Numbered from the stretch's first letter, positions 8,866-17,197 are shown. The stretch is 49,844 nt of DNA from Epsilonproteobacteria bacterium UBA6211 (GCA_002421845.1 DISL01000030.1:1-49844), one strand, 5' to 3'. The notes: generated by a model from the sequence alone, not told the origin. Program-made: numbers and translations.

Positions 8866-10065
8866 TTAAAACCCAAGAGGCTCGTTAACGTCTATTTTAC
8901 ATTCGTTGTTTTTGTCGCAAGTGATATTTGCATCAAGATACAAAGCTGTTTCTATATTTGGTATATTTGCCTCTTTTGCAAATTCTCTAGCCTCTATAGC
9001 TCTTGTACCTGTAGCACAATAAAACACTATCTCTTTATCTTTTGGTAGTAGTTTGCCGAATTCTTCCGGTTTCATTTTTGCTGCATATATATTGATAGCA
9101 CCTTTGATGTGACCATTTTCATAACTAGCTTTATCCCTAACATCTATCAAAGCTACGTTTGATGGAAGATTTGACAAAATGGATTTTAGCCATTCACCAT
9201 CAACACTTCCAACATCAACACCCGGTTTTAAAAATCCAACTTGTTTTTGAACAGGTTTTGGTTTGCTTTCACTAACTGCCACACTACCACTTGCTGTTGT
9301 AGGAAGTCCTGATTTACTCCATTCAGGATAGCCTCCGGCATAAACTTTGACGTTTTTATAGCCGTTTGCTATTAGCTTATCTCCAACTTCGTGAGATTTT
9401 TCGCACTCATATCCTCCACAATAAGGGATAATCATAGTCTCTTTGTCATTTGGAAACCATCCCATATATTTATCTATTTGAGTGTCAGGAATATTAAGTG
9501 AGCCGATTATTGTTCCACCTGCATATTTTGCAAAAGGTCTTGTGTCTATAAAAAGAGCATTTTTTGTCTCAAAAAAGGCTTTTGCTGTACTTTGTGAAAT
9601 TTCATCGTAGCTTTTTACACTCCAATCAGGCATCCCCGCAGCATAAACTTTTATATTCTTATGACCTTTGTTTTTTAACATTACTGCTAGTTCGTGAGAT
9701 TTTTCACACTTAAATCCACCGCAATAGAGTATAATCTCTTTACTTTTATCAAAACAACCCAAAACATCTTGATACATTTTCTCAAATTGTGTATCAGGCA
9801 ATGATAAAGATGTAGGTATATGCCCTGCATCATAAAGTTTTTGAGGTCTTGCATCAACAATCACTGCTAAAGCATTATTTCTCGTTCCATTTGCAGTGGC
9901 TTTTTTGACATAGTCATAGCCAACAATTTCTAATTTATTTTTTTGAGCAAATTCAACTATGGTTTTTGGTGATTTTGAATTAAACTCTTGTATTACATCT
10001 GCACATATTATCGTCGTACTCCCCAATAATATAGCACTCACAACTAAATTACGAAACGGTTTCAT
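8866..10065 (-). CDS. Periplasmic three-domain rhodanese (sulfurtransferase)
   Basis: A 399-residue exported protein with three rhodanese-like domains, expected to carry persulfide sulfur on active-site cysteines. A Sec signal peptide covers about residues 1-22 (NLVVSAILLGSTTIICA). Domain 1 (about 45-150) has the loop C115-GGFKC, domain 2 (about 160-255) has C216-GGYEC, and domain 3 (about 285-375) has C350-ATGTRA. Domains 1 and 2 are close relatives with DARPQKLYDAGHIP / DTRPFAKYAGGTI and the same CEKSHE motif, suggesting internal duplication; domain 3 is a more ordinary rhodanese. A good ribosome-binding site (AAGGAG) precedes the ATG. It is divergent from an SQR-like flavoprotein, so it probably handles sulfane sulfur from sulfide oxidation in the periplasm. 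Substrate and acceptor are unknown. Confidence 0.9.
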   Translation of the reverse strand: MKPFRNLVVSAILLGSTTIICADVIQEFNSKSPKTIVEFAQKNKLEIVGYDYVKKATANGTRNNALAVIVDARPQKLYDAGHIPTSLSLPDTQFEKMYQDVLGCFDKSKEIILYCGGFKCEKSHELAVMLKNKGHKNIKVYAAGMPDWSVKSYDEISQSTAKAFFETKNALFIDTRPFAKYAGGTIIGSLNIPDTQIDKYMGWFPNDKETMIIPYCGGYECEKSHEVGDKLIANGYKNVKVYAGGYPEWSKSGLPTTASGSVAVSESKPKPVQKQVGFLKPGVDVGSVDGEWLKSILSNLPSNVALIDVRDKASYENGHIKGAINIYAAKMKPEEFGKLLPKDKEIVFYCATGTRAIEAREFAKEANIPNIETALYLDANITCDKNNECKIDVNEPLGF

Positions 10066-10149
10066 GAACTCTCCTTTGCTTTAATGATAGTTTCAAGAAA
10101 ATTATATCATAATTTCTTTAAATGAATACTCATTCATAAGGAGGGAAAG
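10066..10149. promoter_or_regulatory. Divergent promoter with candidate operator, rhodanese/SQR
   Basis: This 84-bp gap separates two oppositely transcribed sulfur genes. A minus-strand TATAAT (plus 10101-10106) and a plus-strand TATCAT or CATAAT (10105-10113) overlap around the inverted repeat ATTAT-ATC-ATAAT. A second inverted repeat, ATGAATACTCATTCAT at 10122-10137, lies just before the AAGGAGG ribosome-binding site of the flavoprotein. Its GAAT/ATTC arms resemble ArsR- or TetR-type operators, but no regulator gene is adjacent. Confidence 0.5.
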
Positions 10150-11535
10150 ATGACTGATGTGTTATTAAAAGAATTTGGTATAACTAGAAGAGAAGCTATG
10201 AAGCGTCTTGGTGCTTTAGGTTTGATAGGTGTCGCATCACCACAAGTTGCGAGTGCTACGGCTAGTCCAAAAGCTACAAATGCTAAGATTGTAATAGTAG
10301 GTGGTGGGGCAGGGGGAATATGTGTAGCTGCTAGACTTTGTAGAGCTATAGATAATCCAAATATAACCATAATAGAGCCTAGTTCAAGACACGTTTATCA
10401 AGCAGGTCAAACTCTAGTTGGAGGTGGTATAAAAAAAGCTTCTCAACTTGTTGCAGATGAAGCTGATTTGATACCTTCAAAAGCAAAATGGATTCAAACA
10501 AGCGTCAAGTTTATAGACCCTGATGCTCAAAAACTTGACTTAGAAAACGGTGAACAAGTGTCGTATGATTATTTGATATTGGCTCCTGGTATGCAAAATG
10601 ACTGGGATAAAATAGAGGGTCTTACAAAAGATGACATAGGTAGAGACGGTATTCATTCGATATATACCTTAGAGGGTTCTACAAAAACATGGGATATGCT
10701 TCAAGAGTTTGCAAAAACCGGCGGTAATGCTTACTTTACACATCCAAGTACACCTATAAAATGTGGTGGAGCACCGAAAAAGATAATGTATCTAACAGAT
10801 GCCTATATGAGAAGAAAAAATAGTAGAGATAAAGCCGTCCTTACGTTCTGCCCTGCAAGTAAAAGTATGTTTACCGTACCTGAGTTTGACAAAGCTATTT
10901 ATGAGCAGTTCCATGCGAGAGATATGAAGTATAATATGGGGCATGATCTTGTCAAAGTAGATAAAGCAAAAAAAGAGGCAACCTTTGCATACGAAGTACA
11001 AAAACAAGGTGATTGGGATGAACTGTTGGGTGAACATGAAATCATCAAAACAACCGAATACGTAACGCAACCCTATGACTTTTTGCACGTAACTCCTCCT
11101 ATGAGTGCACCTGACTTTTTAAAAGACTCAAAAGTGATATATGATAAAGGTAGTTCAGGTGAACTTAGGATGATAAACGCTGATCAATACACATTACAAA
11201 ATCCAAATTATCCAAATGTTTTTGCACTAGGTGACGCTCTTGGTACACCTTTTTGTAAAACAGGGGGAAGCGTAAGAAAACAAGCACCTGTACTAGTGCA
11301 AAATCTTCTTGACGTAATAGACGGTAAAGCTCCTAGTGCAAAATTCAACGGCTATACGGTGTGTCCTATTATAACGGGATACGGTACCGTAATGCTTGCA
11401 GAGTTCGACTATAGCGGTAAACCAACACCTATAATACCCCTTGACCCTACACAAGAGAGATGGATATGGTGGATGTTAAAAGTTTATATGCTTGAACCGA
11501 TATATTTTTACGGTATGATGAAAGGTATCATGTAG
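10150..11535 (+). CDS. Sulfide:quinone oxidoreductase-like flavoprotein
   Basis: A 461-residue FAD enzyme of the SQR / flavocytochrome c sulfide dehydrogenase family, predicted to oxidise sulfide and pass electrons to quinone. The N-terminus has a twin-arginine-like motif (TRREAMKRLG) before a hydrophobic stretch ending near ASA (residue about 36), suggesting export. The FAD-binding GGGAGG is at 51-56. Two candidate redox cysteines are visible: C205 in PIKCGGAPKK, a hallmark of SQRs, and C369 in GTPFCKTGG. The C-terminal 25 residues are rich in Trp, Tyr and Met (WIWWMLKVYM) and could dip into the membrane, as the quinone-site helices of SQRs do. Start: ATG with AAGGAGG six bases upstream. It is divergent from the triple rhodanese, matching a joint role in sulfide oxidation. 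The exact SQR subtype is not resolved. Confidence 0.87.
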   Translation: MTDVLLKEFGITRREAMKRLGALGLIGVASPQVASATASPKATNAKIVIVGGGAGGICVAARLCRAIDNPNITIIEPSSRHVYQAGQTLVGGGIKKASQLVADEADLIPSKAKWIQTSVKFIDPDAQKLDLENGEQVSYDYLILAPGMQNDWDKIEGLTKDDIGRDGIHSIYTLEGSTKTWDMLQEFAKTGGNAYFTHPSTPIKCGGAPKKIMYLTDAYMRRKNSRDKAVLTFCPASKSMFTVPEFDKAIYEQFHARDMKYNMGHDLVKVDKAKKEATFAYEVQKQGDWDELLGEHEIIKTTEYVTQPYDFLHVTPPMSAPDFLKDSKVIYDKGSSGELRMINADQYTLQNPNYPNVFALGDALGTPFCKTGGSVRKQAPVLVQNLLDVIDGKAPSAKFNGYTVCPIITGYGTVMLAEFDYSGKPTPIIPLDPTQERWIWWMLKVYMLEPIYFYGMMKGIM

Positions 11536-11549
11536 TTTTTATCAAACTT

Positions 11550-11591
11550 TATCCTATGTTATGGTATATTAAGCCATCTCAACATAGGATA
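11550..11591 (+). promoter_or_regulatory. Long hairpin covering the ribosome-binding site of the EI24 gene
   Basis: An 11-bp perfect inverted repeat (TATCCTATGTT at 11550-11560, its complement at 11581-11591) is extended by an inner ATGG/CCAT pair (11561-11564, 11574-11577) with a 3-base bulge and a 9-base loop. The 3' arm contains AGGA (11586-11589), the ribosome-binding site of the ATG at 11596. It could end SQR transcription, though no T run follows, or hide the ribosome-binding site in mRNA. Confidence 0.6.
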
Positions 11592-11595
11592 GAGT

Positions 11596-12345
11596 ATGGA
11601 TACAAACCTAATAGTTCAATCATTAAGGGATTTTTTTAGTCCAAAAATATTTATGACAAGCGTATATAGCTTATTGATTACCCTTTTTATCGCTTTTGGT
11701 TCTTTGTATTTTGCATTTGACGGTTTTAGTGCCTTAAGGGATGAGTTTTTTCTCTTTATAGATGGGGAAAGTTGGCTTTTTCTTGAAGGATTGAAAGAGA
11801 ATTTTATCATAGATTTTCTCATCAAACACGCCATATTCTCTATTATTCTAAACTTCTTATTTTTACTTGGATTCGGTCTTGTAATCTATTATATTTTCTT
11901 TATGATTTACTCTTTTGTGATAGGTTTGTTTACAGGTGTGGTGGTATCTGAAATCAAAAACAAATACTATGAAAACACTGTTTTAAACGGCTTTGGCGTG
12001 GGTGCGACTATATGGTTTTATATCAAAACGGTGCTTATTACCGTTGGGCTTTTTTTGCTTCTTGTGCCGCTTTATTTTATACCTGTGTTTAATCTTTTGA
12101 TTTTTTTGCCTATGTATTACTTTTTTCATAGAACTCTTACATTTGATGTTTCAAGTATCGTAAATACAAAAGAGGAGTATGAGGCAATCACCTCAAAAAA
12201 CTGGACAGGGCTTAAAATACGTACTTTTATATGCTTTTTGATAGCACTTGTACCTATTGTAGGTATCGTACTTTATCCTTTTTATATCATTTATATAAGC
12301 CATTTTGTACTAACTGAGACAAATAAAATAAGGGCTATGTCTTGA
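11596..12345 (+). CDS. EI24-domain integral membrane protein
   Basis: A 249-residue inner-membrane protein with the pattern of the EI24/CysZ-like family. Hydrophobic helices appear near residues 17-35, 70-115 (two closely spaced), 133-165 and 205-240. A family-like start (SLRDFFSPKIFMTSVYSLL) and conserved FLPMYYFFHRTLTFDVSS and YPFYIIYISHF segments are seen. CysZ members move sulfate, but EI24-domain proteins in Campylobacterota are uncharacterised and I do not assign a substrate. The ATG has AGGATAGAG upstream, within a hairpin. The TGA stop overlaps the TTG start of the following HAD gene, so the two are translationally coupled. Confidence 0.78.
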   Translation: MDTNLIVQSLRDFFSPKIFMTSVYSLLITLFIAFGSLYFAFDGFSALRDEFFLFIDGESWLFLEGLKENFIIDFLIKHAIFSIILNFLFLLGFGLVIYYIFFMIYSFVIGLFTGVVVSEIKNKYYENTVLNGFGVGATIWFYIKTVLITVGLFLLLVPLYFIPVFNLLIFLPMYYFFHRTLTFDVSSIVNTKEEYEAITSKNWTGLKIRTFICFLIALVPIVGIVLYPFYIIYISHFVLTETNKIRAMS

Positions 12346-12980
12346 AAAAATATCTTTTATTTGATAATGACGGAGTTTTGGTAGAGACTGAGATGTGGTA
12401 TTATGAAGCCAACTGTATGGCTTTGGCTGAACTTGGGTATGATTTACCCTTTGAGAAATATATGTATATGATGGCTCACGGTATTACCACATGGCAAGAG
12501 CCACTCCAAAACGGTGTAAGTCAAAGTGTAGTAGATAACGCAAGGGAAAAACGAAATCTATATTATCAAGAATTTCTCAAAACAAAGCATCTAACAATAG
12601 AGGGTGTCGAAGAGGTTTTACAATACTTAAGTAGTCAATACCGTATGGCAATAGTTACAACTTCACGAAGGGTAGATTTCGAGCTTATTCACTCTAAGAC
12701 AAATATAGTTAAATATATGGATTTTGTTCTTTGTGAGGAGGATTATCCCAGTGCCAAACCGTACCCAGACCCGTATTTAAAAGCTGTGGAACTTTTTGGA
12801 TGTCAAAAAAACGAAGCTTTGGTAATAGAAGATTCACAAAGGGGACTAACTGCTGCGGTTAGTGCAGGGATAGAGTGCGTAACCGTAAAAAACGCCTTTA
12901 CCCAAACACATGATTTTTCAAAAAGTACTTATAAAATAGATACTATTAGAGATTTGGTAGAGTTGCTTAAAAAGATTTAA
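12342..12980 (+). CDS. HAD-superfamily hydrolase (subfamily I phosphatase)
   Basis: A 212-residue cytoplasmic haloacid-dehalogenase-type phosphatase. Motif I is D8-N-D10-G-V-L near the N-terminus, giving the nucleophile and acid/base aspartates; motif II lies around TTSRR; motif III is the lysine in SAKPYPDPY; motif IV is VIEDSQRG. The helical cap between about residues 15 and 85 fits the phosphoglycolate phosphatase / beta-phosphoglucomutase subgroup. The start is TTG, overlapping the EI24 stop by four bases (TTGA), which argues for translational coupling and for this start. The substrate is not determinable. The 3' end converges with, and overlaps by 4 bp, an acidic microprotein gene on the other strand. 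Confidence 0.86.
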   Translation: MKKYLLFDNDGVLVETEMWYYEANCMALAELGYDLPFEKYMYMMAHGITTWQEPLQNGVSQSVVDNAREKRNLYYQEFLKTKHLTIEGVEEVLQYLSSQYRMAIVTTSRRVDFELIHSKTNIVKYMDFVLCEEDYPSAKPYPDPYLKAVELFGCQKNEALVIEDSQRGLTAAVSAGIECVTVKNAFTQTHDFSKSTYKIDTIRDLVELLKKI

Positions 12981-13150
12981 AATTCATCTTCGTCTTCATA
13001 GAAATCTTCGTCTTCGTCCTCTTCTTCATCGTCAAAGCCGTTGATTCCGTAAAGTTCGTCTTCCTCATCTTCAAACTCTTCATCGCTGTCGAAGAAACCA
13101 TCCATTTCATCGTCATCTAATAAGTCGTCTTCAAATTCGTCGTCAAACAT
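12977..13150 (-). CDS. Highly acidic 57-residue microprotein
   Basis: A short gene for a 57-residue protein of which 36 residues are Asp or Glu and none is Lys, Arg or His. It begins MFDDEFEDDLLDDDEMDGFF and ends DFYEDEDEF; the only non-acidic island is LYGINGF around residues 33-39, and Phe residues punctuate the acidic runs. An AAGGA ribosome-binding site lies five bases upstream of the ATG, and a TATAAT (plus 13182-13187) lies about 32 bp upstream, so it looks like an independently transcribed gene and not a shadow of a longer one. It follows folP on the same strand. Function is unknown; a DNA-mimic, cation-binding or chaperone-like role would be speculation. The alternative that this is a low-complexity artefact is weakened by the promoter and ribosome-binding site. 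Confidence 0.75.
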   Translation of the reverse strand: MFDDEFEDDLLDDDEMDGFFDSDEEFEDEEDELYGINGFDDEEEDEDEDFYEDEDEF

Positions 13151-13181
13151 TGGTAATCCTTGTATTTAATATCAAAGACCA

Positions 13182-13187
13182 ATTATA
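13182..13187 (-). promoter_or_regulatory. -10 element of the acidic microprotein gene
   Basis: On the minus strand this reads GATATAATTGG, with a consensus TATAAT just beyond the folP stop. A transcript would start near 13175, giving a leader of about 25 bases with an AAGGA site before the ATG at 13150. No clear -35 box is seen, which is normal for Campylobacterota sigma-70 promoters. Confidence 0.6.
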
Positions 13188-14324
13188 TCATATTTCTTGT
13201 ATTTTTTGCAAAACTTTAAGTGCTTGGAAATGCTCTTTGACGTCATGACATCTTATTATAGTAGCTCCGTTTTTTATCCCTTCAAGATGGATAGCAAGAG
13301 TTCCGCTTAGTCTTTCTTCGACAGGAGTAGGGATAATATCGTTTATCATAGATTTTCTACTAGCTCCAAGGAGAAGCTCATGGCCAAAGTGTCTAAATGT
13401 ATCTAAATGTTTGATTAGCTTTAGATTGTGTTCTAGTTTTTTACCAAAGCCTATCCCCACATCAAGAATAATATCTTTAACCCCGTGTTCGTGAGCCAAT
13501 GCTATTCGTTCTTGGAAAAAAGAGTCTATTTCAAGTATAACATCGTCATAGGTAGGGTTGATTTGCATAGTTTTTTGGTCACCTTGCATGTGCATGATAA
13601 CCACACTAGCATCGTATTTTGAGGCTACTTTTGCCACATCTGGATTGGAAAGTCCGGTGATGTCGTTTACTATCTTAAATCCGCAAGATAGGGCATAGTC
13701 TATCACCTTTGGTTGAAAAGAATCGATACTAAATATAGCTTTTTCATATAATTTGTGTTGTTTTACCGTATCAAGAATATCTTTCAGCCTTGCAAACTCT
13801 TCATCGGCACTTATCATATCGCTTCCCGGTCTGCTCGAAACACCACCGATATCTATCATATCGGCACCGTCTGTTATCATAGACTCAATTCTAGTTACGG
13901 CATCTTTGGCACTAAATCTACTTTTTGAGAAAAAACTATCGTCATTGGCATTTAGTACACCCATGATTTTGACTTGACGGGTTTGTGGTTTTATAAAAGA
14001 TAAAAGATTTTTTGCTAGATTTTTGAGTCCAAAAGGTTGAATAAGCTCTTTTTTTGAGAGTATTTCAAAATGTTTGGTTGTACCTATAAGTATGGCATTT
14101 ACGTATTTATCACTCCCTATAATAGCTCCTTTTGGAACTACCAATTCCGCACCTATAGAGAGTGCATCTTGTTTGAGGATATTTGCCGCACCGAAATGAA
14201 TATCTTTGATATAAAGCATATGAATATCTGCTTTTTTTGCCATAATCTTAGCACCGATTTCATCGCACCCTATATCTAAAAAGTCTTTTAAACGGTTTGT
14301 AGAATTTATTTTATAAAATTCCAC
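13188..14324 (-). CDS. folP: Dihydropteroate synthase with N-terminal extension
   Basis: Condenses p-aminobenzoate with hydroxymethyl-dihydropterin diphosphate in folate synthesis. The catalytic TIM barrel occupies about residues 118-378: IMGVLNANDDSFF at 120-132, where most bacteria have LNVTPDSFS, then GADMIDIGGVSSRPGSD (153-169), FSIDSF, IVNDITGL, VVIMHMQG, DVGIGFGKKLEHN and LLLGASRK. The first 115 residues are an extra domain absent from the 280-residue enzymes of other phyla but usual in Campylobacterota. Its ATG overlaps the holB stop by one base, so it is the last member of the rppH-lysC-hobA-holB-folP operon. Confidence 0.95.
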   Translation of the reverse strand: MEFYKINSTNRLKDFLDIGCDEIGAKIMAKKADIHMLYIKDIHFGAANILKQDALSIGAELVVPKGAIIGSDKYVNAILIGTTKHFEILSKKELIQPFGLKNLAKNLLSFIKPQTRQVKIMGVLNANDDSFFSKSRFSAKDAVTRIESMITDGADMIDIGGVSSRPGSDMISADEEFARLKDILDTVKQHKLYEKAIFSIDSFQPKVIDYALSCGFKIVNDITGLSNPDVAKVASKYDASVVIMHMQGDQKTMQINPTYDDVILEIDSFFQERIALAHEHGVKDIILDVGIGFGKKLEHNLKLIKHLDTFRHFGHELLLGASRKSMINDIIPTPVEERLSGTLAIHLEGIKNGATIIRCHDVKEHFQALKVLQKIQEI

Positions 14325-14950
14325 TATTTATTCCTTTTGTGAAGTATGGTAAGTAATATAACGGATATTACGTTTATCGGTCTTGAGTTTAGTTCTATTA
14401 GTTTTGAAGCATTGGAAAATGTTTCAAGTTCTTTATCGCTGAATTTAATTTTTTGTTTCATTGCTTTATAAAATATAGATTCTATCAAAGCTTTTGCTTC
14501 TAGTTTTGAGATTCTTTGATTTTGTTTCAAAAAGTCATACACTTCTTTGATGGTGATTTTGTTTAAATCAAGCTCAAAATCTGCAAATACCTTTTTTGTT
14601 TTTAGATATTTGTACGACATTCTCGACATAATAGTCGGAAGTAGTGAGGTTTTTGATGTGGTAATCATTACAAATAGGATATTTTTAGGGGACTCTTCCA
14701 AAATCTTAAGTAAAGAGTTTTGTGCCTCTTTACGGAAACTTTGACCGCAAAGAAGTATATATTTCGTCTCATTCGTAGCCAAATATGCCTCTTTGATAGC
14801 TGCTTGTGCGTGAGCTATCAAAAACTCATCTTTGGACTTTTCTTCGTTTCTTATTATTCTTGTATAGTGTTTTGGAAGTTTTGGGAGCAAATCATCCAAA
14901 AAAGCATCAATGTCATTACAAATAAATATTATATTGTTGTTTATTTGCAT
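14324..14950 (-). CDS. holB: DNA polymerase III delta' subunit (short form)
   Basis: A 208-residue clamp-loader subunit. It is much shorter than the roughly 330 residues of E. coli delta', as is usual in Helicobacter and Campylobacter. Recognisable are KYILLCGQSFRKEAQNSLLKILEESPKNILFVMITTSKTSLLPTIMSRM segments (about 82-130): the QNSLLKILEEP-type sensor region and the SRC-like SRM motif. No nucleotide-binding P loop is present. It overlaps hobA upstream and folP downstream by one base each, indicating strict translational coupling. The start is fixed by the overlap with the hobA stop. Confidence 0.9.
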   Translation of the reverse strand: MQINNNIIFICNDIDAFLDDLLPKLPKHYTRIIRNEEKSKDEFLIAHAQAAIKEAYLATNETKYILLCGQSFRKEAQNSLLKILEESPKNILFVMITTSKTSLLPTIMSRMSYKYLKTKKVFADFELDLNKITIKEVYDFLKQNQRISKLEAKALIESIFYKAMKQKIKFSDKELETFSNASKLIELNSRPINVISVILLTILHKRNK

Positions 14951-15501
14951 TAATCCTCGATATTTATTTCACCGAATAATGAAGCACTTATGGTTTTGTT
15001 ATATAGTCTAAACATCTGTAAAAGTTTTAAATCCAAAGCGTCGTCATTGCTTTTTAGATTGAAAGAATCTTGTCTTTCCTCATCAAAAAGCCATAAAAAC
15101 GAGTGTTTTTCTACTTTTGGCAATGTAGCTCTTACATGTTGACTTCTACCTATATACCAAAAAACATATCCGTTAGGAAAAGATATACTTAACATATCTT
15201 TTATAAGTGCAGCATCATCTTCTGATTTGATATTGTCGATTTGTTTATAAAATGACCTCATATCATAAAACGGTAGATAAGGGCGGTTGTTTTTGGATGA
15301 GTTTATATTGGTCAATACATACTCCAAAAACCACTCCCTTTCTACGTCTGTTACGATAAGTACGGATACTCCGTATTCAAACAAACCTTGCAAAGATTTC
15401 GCCACCAAAGGAGTCCACTCGTATTTTTTCTCTTCGAGCCAACTTCCTAGTAGCTTATCTTCTCGTATAGTATCTATCGTCCAGTTTAAAAATTCTTGCA
15501 C
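14950..15501 (-). CDS. hobA: DnaA-binding initiation factor HobA
   Basis: A 183-residue cytoplasmic protein found essentially only in Campylobacterota. HobA forms a tetramer that binds domain I-II of DnaA and promotes its assembly at oriC; it is a functional analogue of DiaA. The typical start MQEFLNWTIDTIREDKLLGSWLEEKKYEW, given here in part, and the later LIVTDVEREWFLEYVL, RPYLPFYDMRSFY and LWLFDEERQDSF segments identify it. It sits 2 bp after lysC and overlaps holB by one base, as in C. jejuni and related genomes. Nothing unusual is seen. Confidence 0.92.
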   Translation of the reverse strand: MQEFLNWTIDTIREDKLLGSWLEEKKYEWTPLVAKSLQGLFEYGVSVLIVTDVEREWFLEYVLTNINSSKNNRPYLPFYDMRSFYKQIDNIKSEDDAALIKDMLSISFPNGYVFWYIGRSQHVRATLPKVEKHSFLWLFDEERQDSFNLKSNDDALDLKLLQMFRLYNKTISASLFGEINIED

Positions 15502-15503
15502 TT

Positions 15504-16712
15504 TTATTTATCCAATTCGTAAGCGTCGTGTAACGTTCTTACGGCTAGTTCACTGTATTTTTCATCTATTACCATAGATATTTTTATTTCGCTTGTGCTT
15601 ATCATAGAGATATTGATATTTTCTTTTGCAAGTGAAGAAAACGCTTTACTTGCAACACCGCTGTGAGATTTCATACCTACACCTACTATTGATACTTTTG
15701 CAATAGAGTTGTTATAGTCTATATTTTCCACATCTTTATCAAAAGCAGCCATTACTTTTTTTGCTTTTTCAAGTTCTGTTTTAGGTACCGTAAAGTCTAA
15801 GTCTGTTTTGCCGTCTTTACCTATTGTTTGAACAATCATATCTACGTTTATATTTGCATCTGCAAGTGATGTAAATATATTTGCAGCCATACCAGGCTTA
15901 TCGGTAACACCGTACATTCCTATTCTTGCTTGATTTTTATCTAAAGCTATTCCGCTAACTATTGGTTTTTCCATAATATTTTCTTCCTTTGTTATAAGCG
16001 TTCCCGGTACATCCGGTTCAAAACTACTTCTTGAAATAAGATTTACATTTAATTTTTTTGCCATTTCTACTGATCTGTTTTGTAATACTTTTGCCCCTAG
16101 TGAAGCAAGTTCCAACATTTCGTCATAAGAAATTTTTTCTAATTTTTTCGCTTTTGATACAATTCTCGGGTCAGTCGTATATATACCGTCAACATCCGTA
16201 TAGATTTCACAAACATCCGCATTTAAAGCACCTGCAAGTGCTACAGCCGTAAGGTCGCTTCCTCCACGTCCAAGAGTAGTTACTCTACCGTCTTCGGTAA
16301 CACCTTGAAAACCTGCAACAACTATAACGTTACCTTCGTCCAAAGCTTTTTTCATTTTTTCCGTATGGATTACTTCTATTCTTGCTTTTGTGTGTGAATC
16401 GTCTGTTACGATACCTGCTTCTCTTCCGCTCATAGAAGTTGCTTTATAACCGTCTGAATTTAGTTTGATAGATAATAGTGCAGAAGTAACTCTCTCACCC
16501 GTACTTAGTAACATATCAAGTTCTCTATCGTCAGGAGTTTTTGTATAAAACTCTGCAAATTCTATAAGTTTATTTGTTTCACCGCTCATAGCAGAAACTA
16601 CTACTACGATTTTATCACCTTTGTCAACCATACCTTTTACGATAGTTGCAACATTTGATATTCTATCTAGTGTTCCTACGCTAGTTCCACCAAATTTTAA
16701 AACCTTTAACAT
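15504..16712 (-). CDS. lysC: Aspartate kinase
   Basis: A 402-residue aspartokinase catalysing the first step of the lysine, threonine, methionine and diaminopimelate pathway. The kinase domain opens with VLKFGGTSVGT (3-13) and contains VVVVSAMSGETNKL, GERVTSALLS, VAGFQGVTEDGRVTTLGRGGSD and CEIYTDVDGIYTTDPRIV. Two C-terminal ACT domains follow (about 265-335, GMYGVTDKPGMAANIF; and about 343-400, VSIVGVGMKSHSGVA), so allosteric feedback by lysine and/or threonine is likely. The length is that of the monofunctional class. Its ATG overlaps the rppH stop by one base, and hobA follows after 2 bp. Confidence 0.96.
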   Translation of the reverse strand: MLKVLKFGGTSVGTLDRISNVATIVKGMVDKGDKIVVVVSAMSGETNKLIEFAEFYTKTPDDRELDMLLSTGERVTSALLSIKLNSDGYKATSMSGREAGIVTDDSHTKARIEVIHTEKMKKALDEGNVIVVAGFQGVTEDGRVTTLGRGGSDLTAVALAGALNADVCEIYTDVDGIYTTDPRIVSKAKKLEKISYDEMLELASLGAKVLQNRSVEMAKKLNVNLISRSSFEPDVPGTLITKEENIMEKPIVSGIALDKNQARIGMYGVTDKPGMAANIFTSLADANINVDMIVQTIGKDGKTDLDFTVPKTELEKAKKVMAAFDKDVENIDYNNSIAKVSIVGVGMKSHSGVASKAFSSLAKENINISMISTSEIKISMVIDEKYSELAVRTLHDAYELDK

Positions 16713-17197
16713 TAAATATATCCTTCTTTTTTAAAATACTTTAATACTTGTTTGTAAACCGTTCTTTTGAAGTATGTAACATGTTCAAAAATATTTTTTA
16801 TCGGTACAAACTTATATTGACTAAATTCGGCATGTTTGTGTTTTTCGATATTTATCTTAGCTCCGCTTCTTAGCTTTACTAGATAATATTTTTGTATTTG
16901 TCCGTCAAACGGTTTCATCTTCTCAGCAATGGCAGGAGGAAAATCATAACTTACCCATTCAGGATATTCGGCTATTATTTCCACGTCATCAGTTCCAATC
17001 TCTTCTCTTAATTCTCTAAATAATGCATCTTTTGCTTTTTCGCCATCATCAATTCCTCCTTGAGGGAATTGCCAAGCGTCCTCTACGTCCGTACGTGAAG
17101 CGATAAACACGTCACAACTTGAAGGATATTTAGGAGACATTACGATTGCTGCTACATTTGGTCTATAGTTCTTTTTCTTTTTAGCTTTTTCTTCCAT
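16712..17197 (-). CDS. rppH: RNA 5'-pyrophosphohydrolase (Nudix)
   Basis: A 161-residue Nudix hydrolase that removes pyrophosphate from the 5' end of mRNAs to start decay (NudH/RppH; earlier labelled dinucleoside polyphosphate hydrolase). The Nudix box GX5EX7REUXEEXGU is complete from G47 to about residue 69, including the metal-binding R61-E62-x-x-E65-E66. YRPNVAAIVMSPKYPSSCDVF and DAWQFPQGGIDDGE match the RppH subgroup. It is the first gene of the minus-strand operon and is divergent from hemW. A TATCAT -10-like element lies on the minus strand (plus 17219-17224), and AAGGA lies 13 bases before the ATG, slightly farther than usual. Confidence 0.93.
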   Translation of the reverse strand: MEEKAKKKKNYRPNVAAIVMSPKYPSSCDVFIASRTDVEDAWQFPQGGIDDGEKAKDALFRELREEIGTDDVEIIAEYPEWVSYDFPPAIAEKMKPFDGQIQKYYLVKLRSGAKINIEKHKHAEFSQYKFVPIKNIFEHVTYFKRTVYKQVLKYFKKEGYI

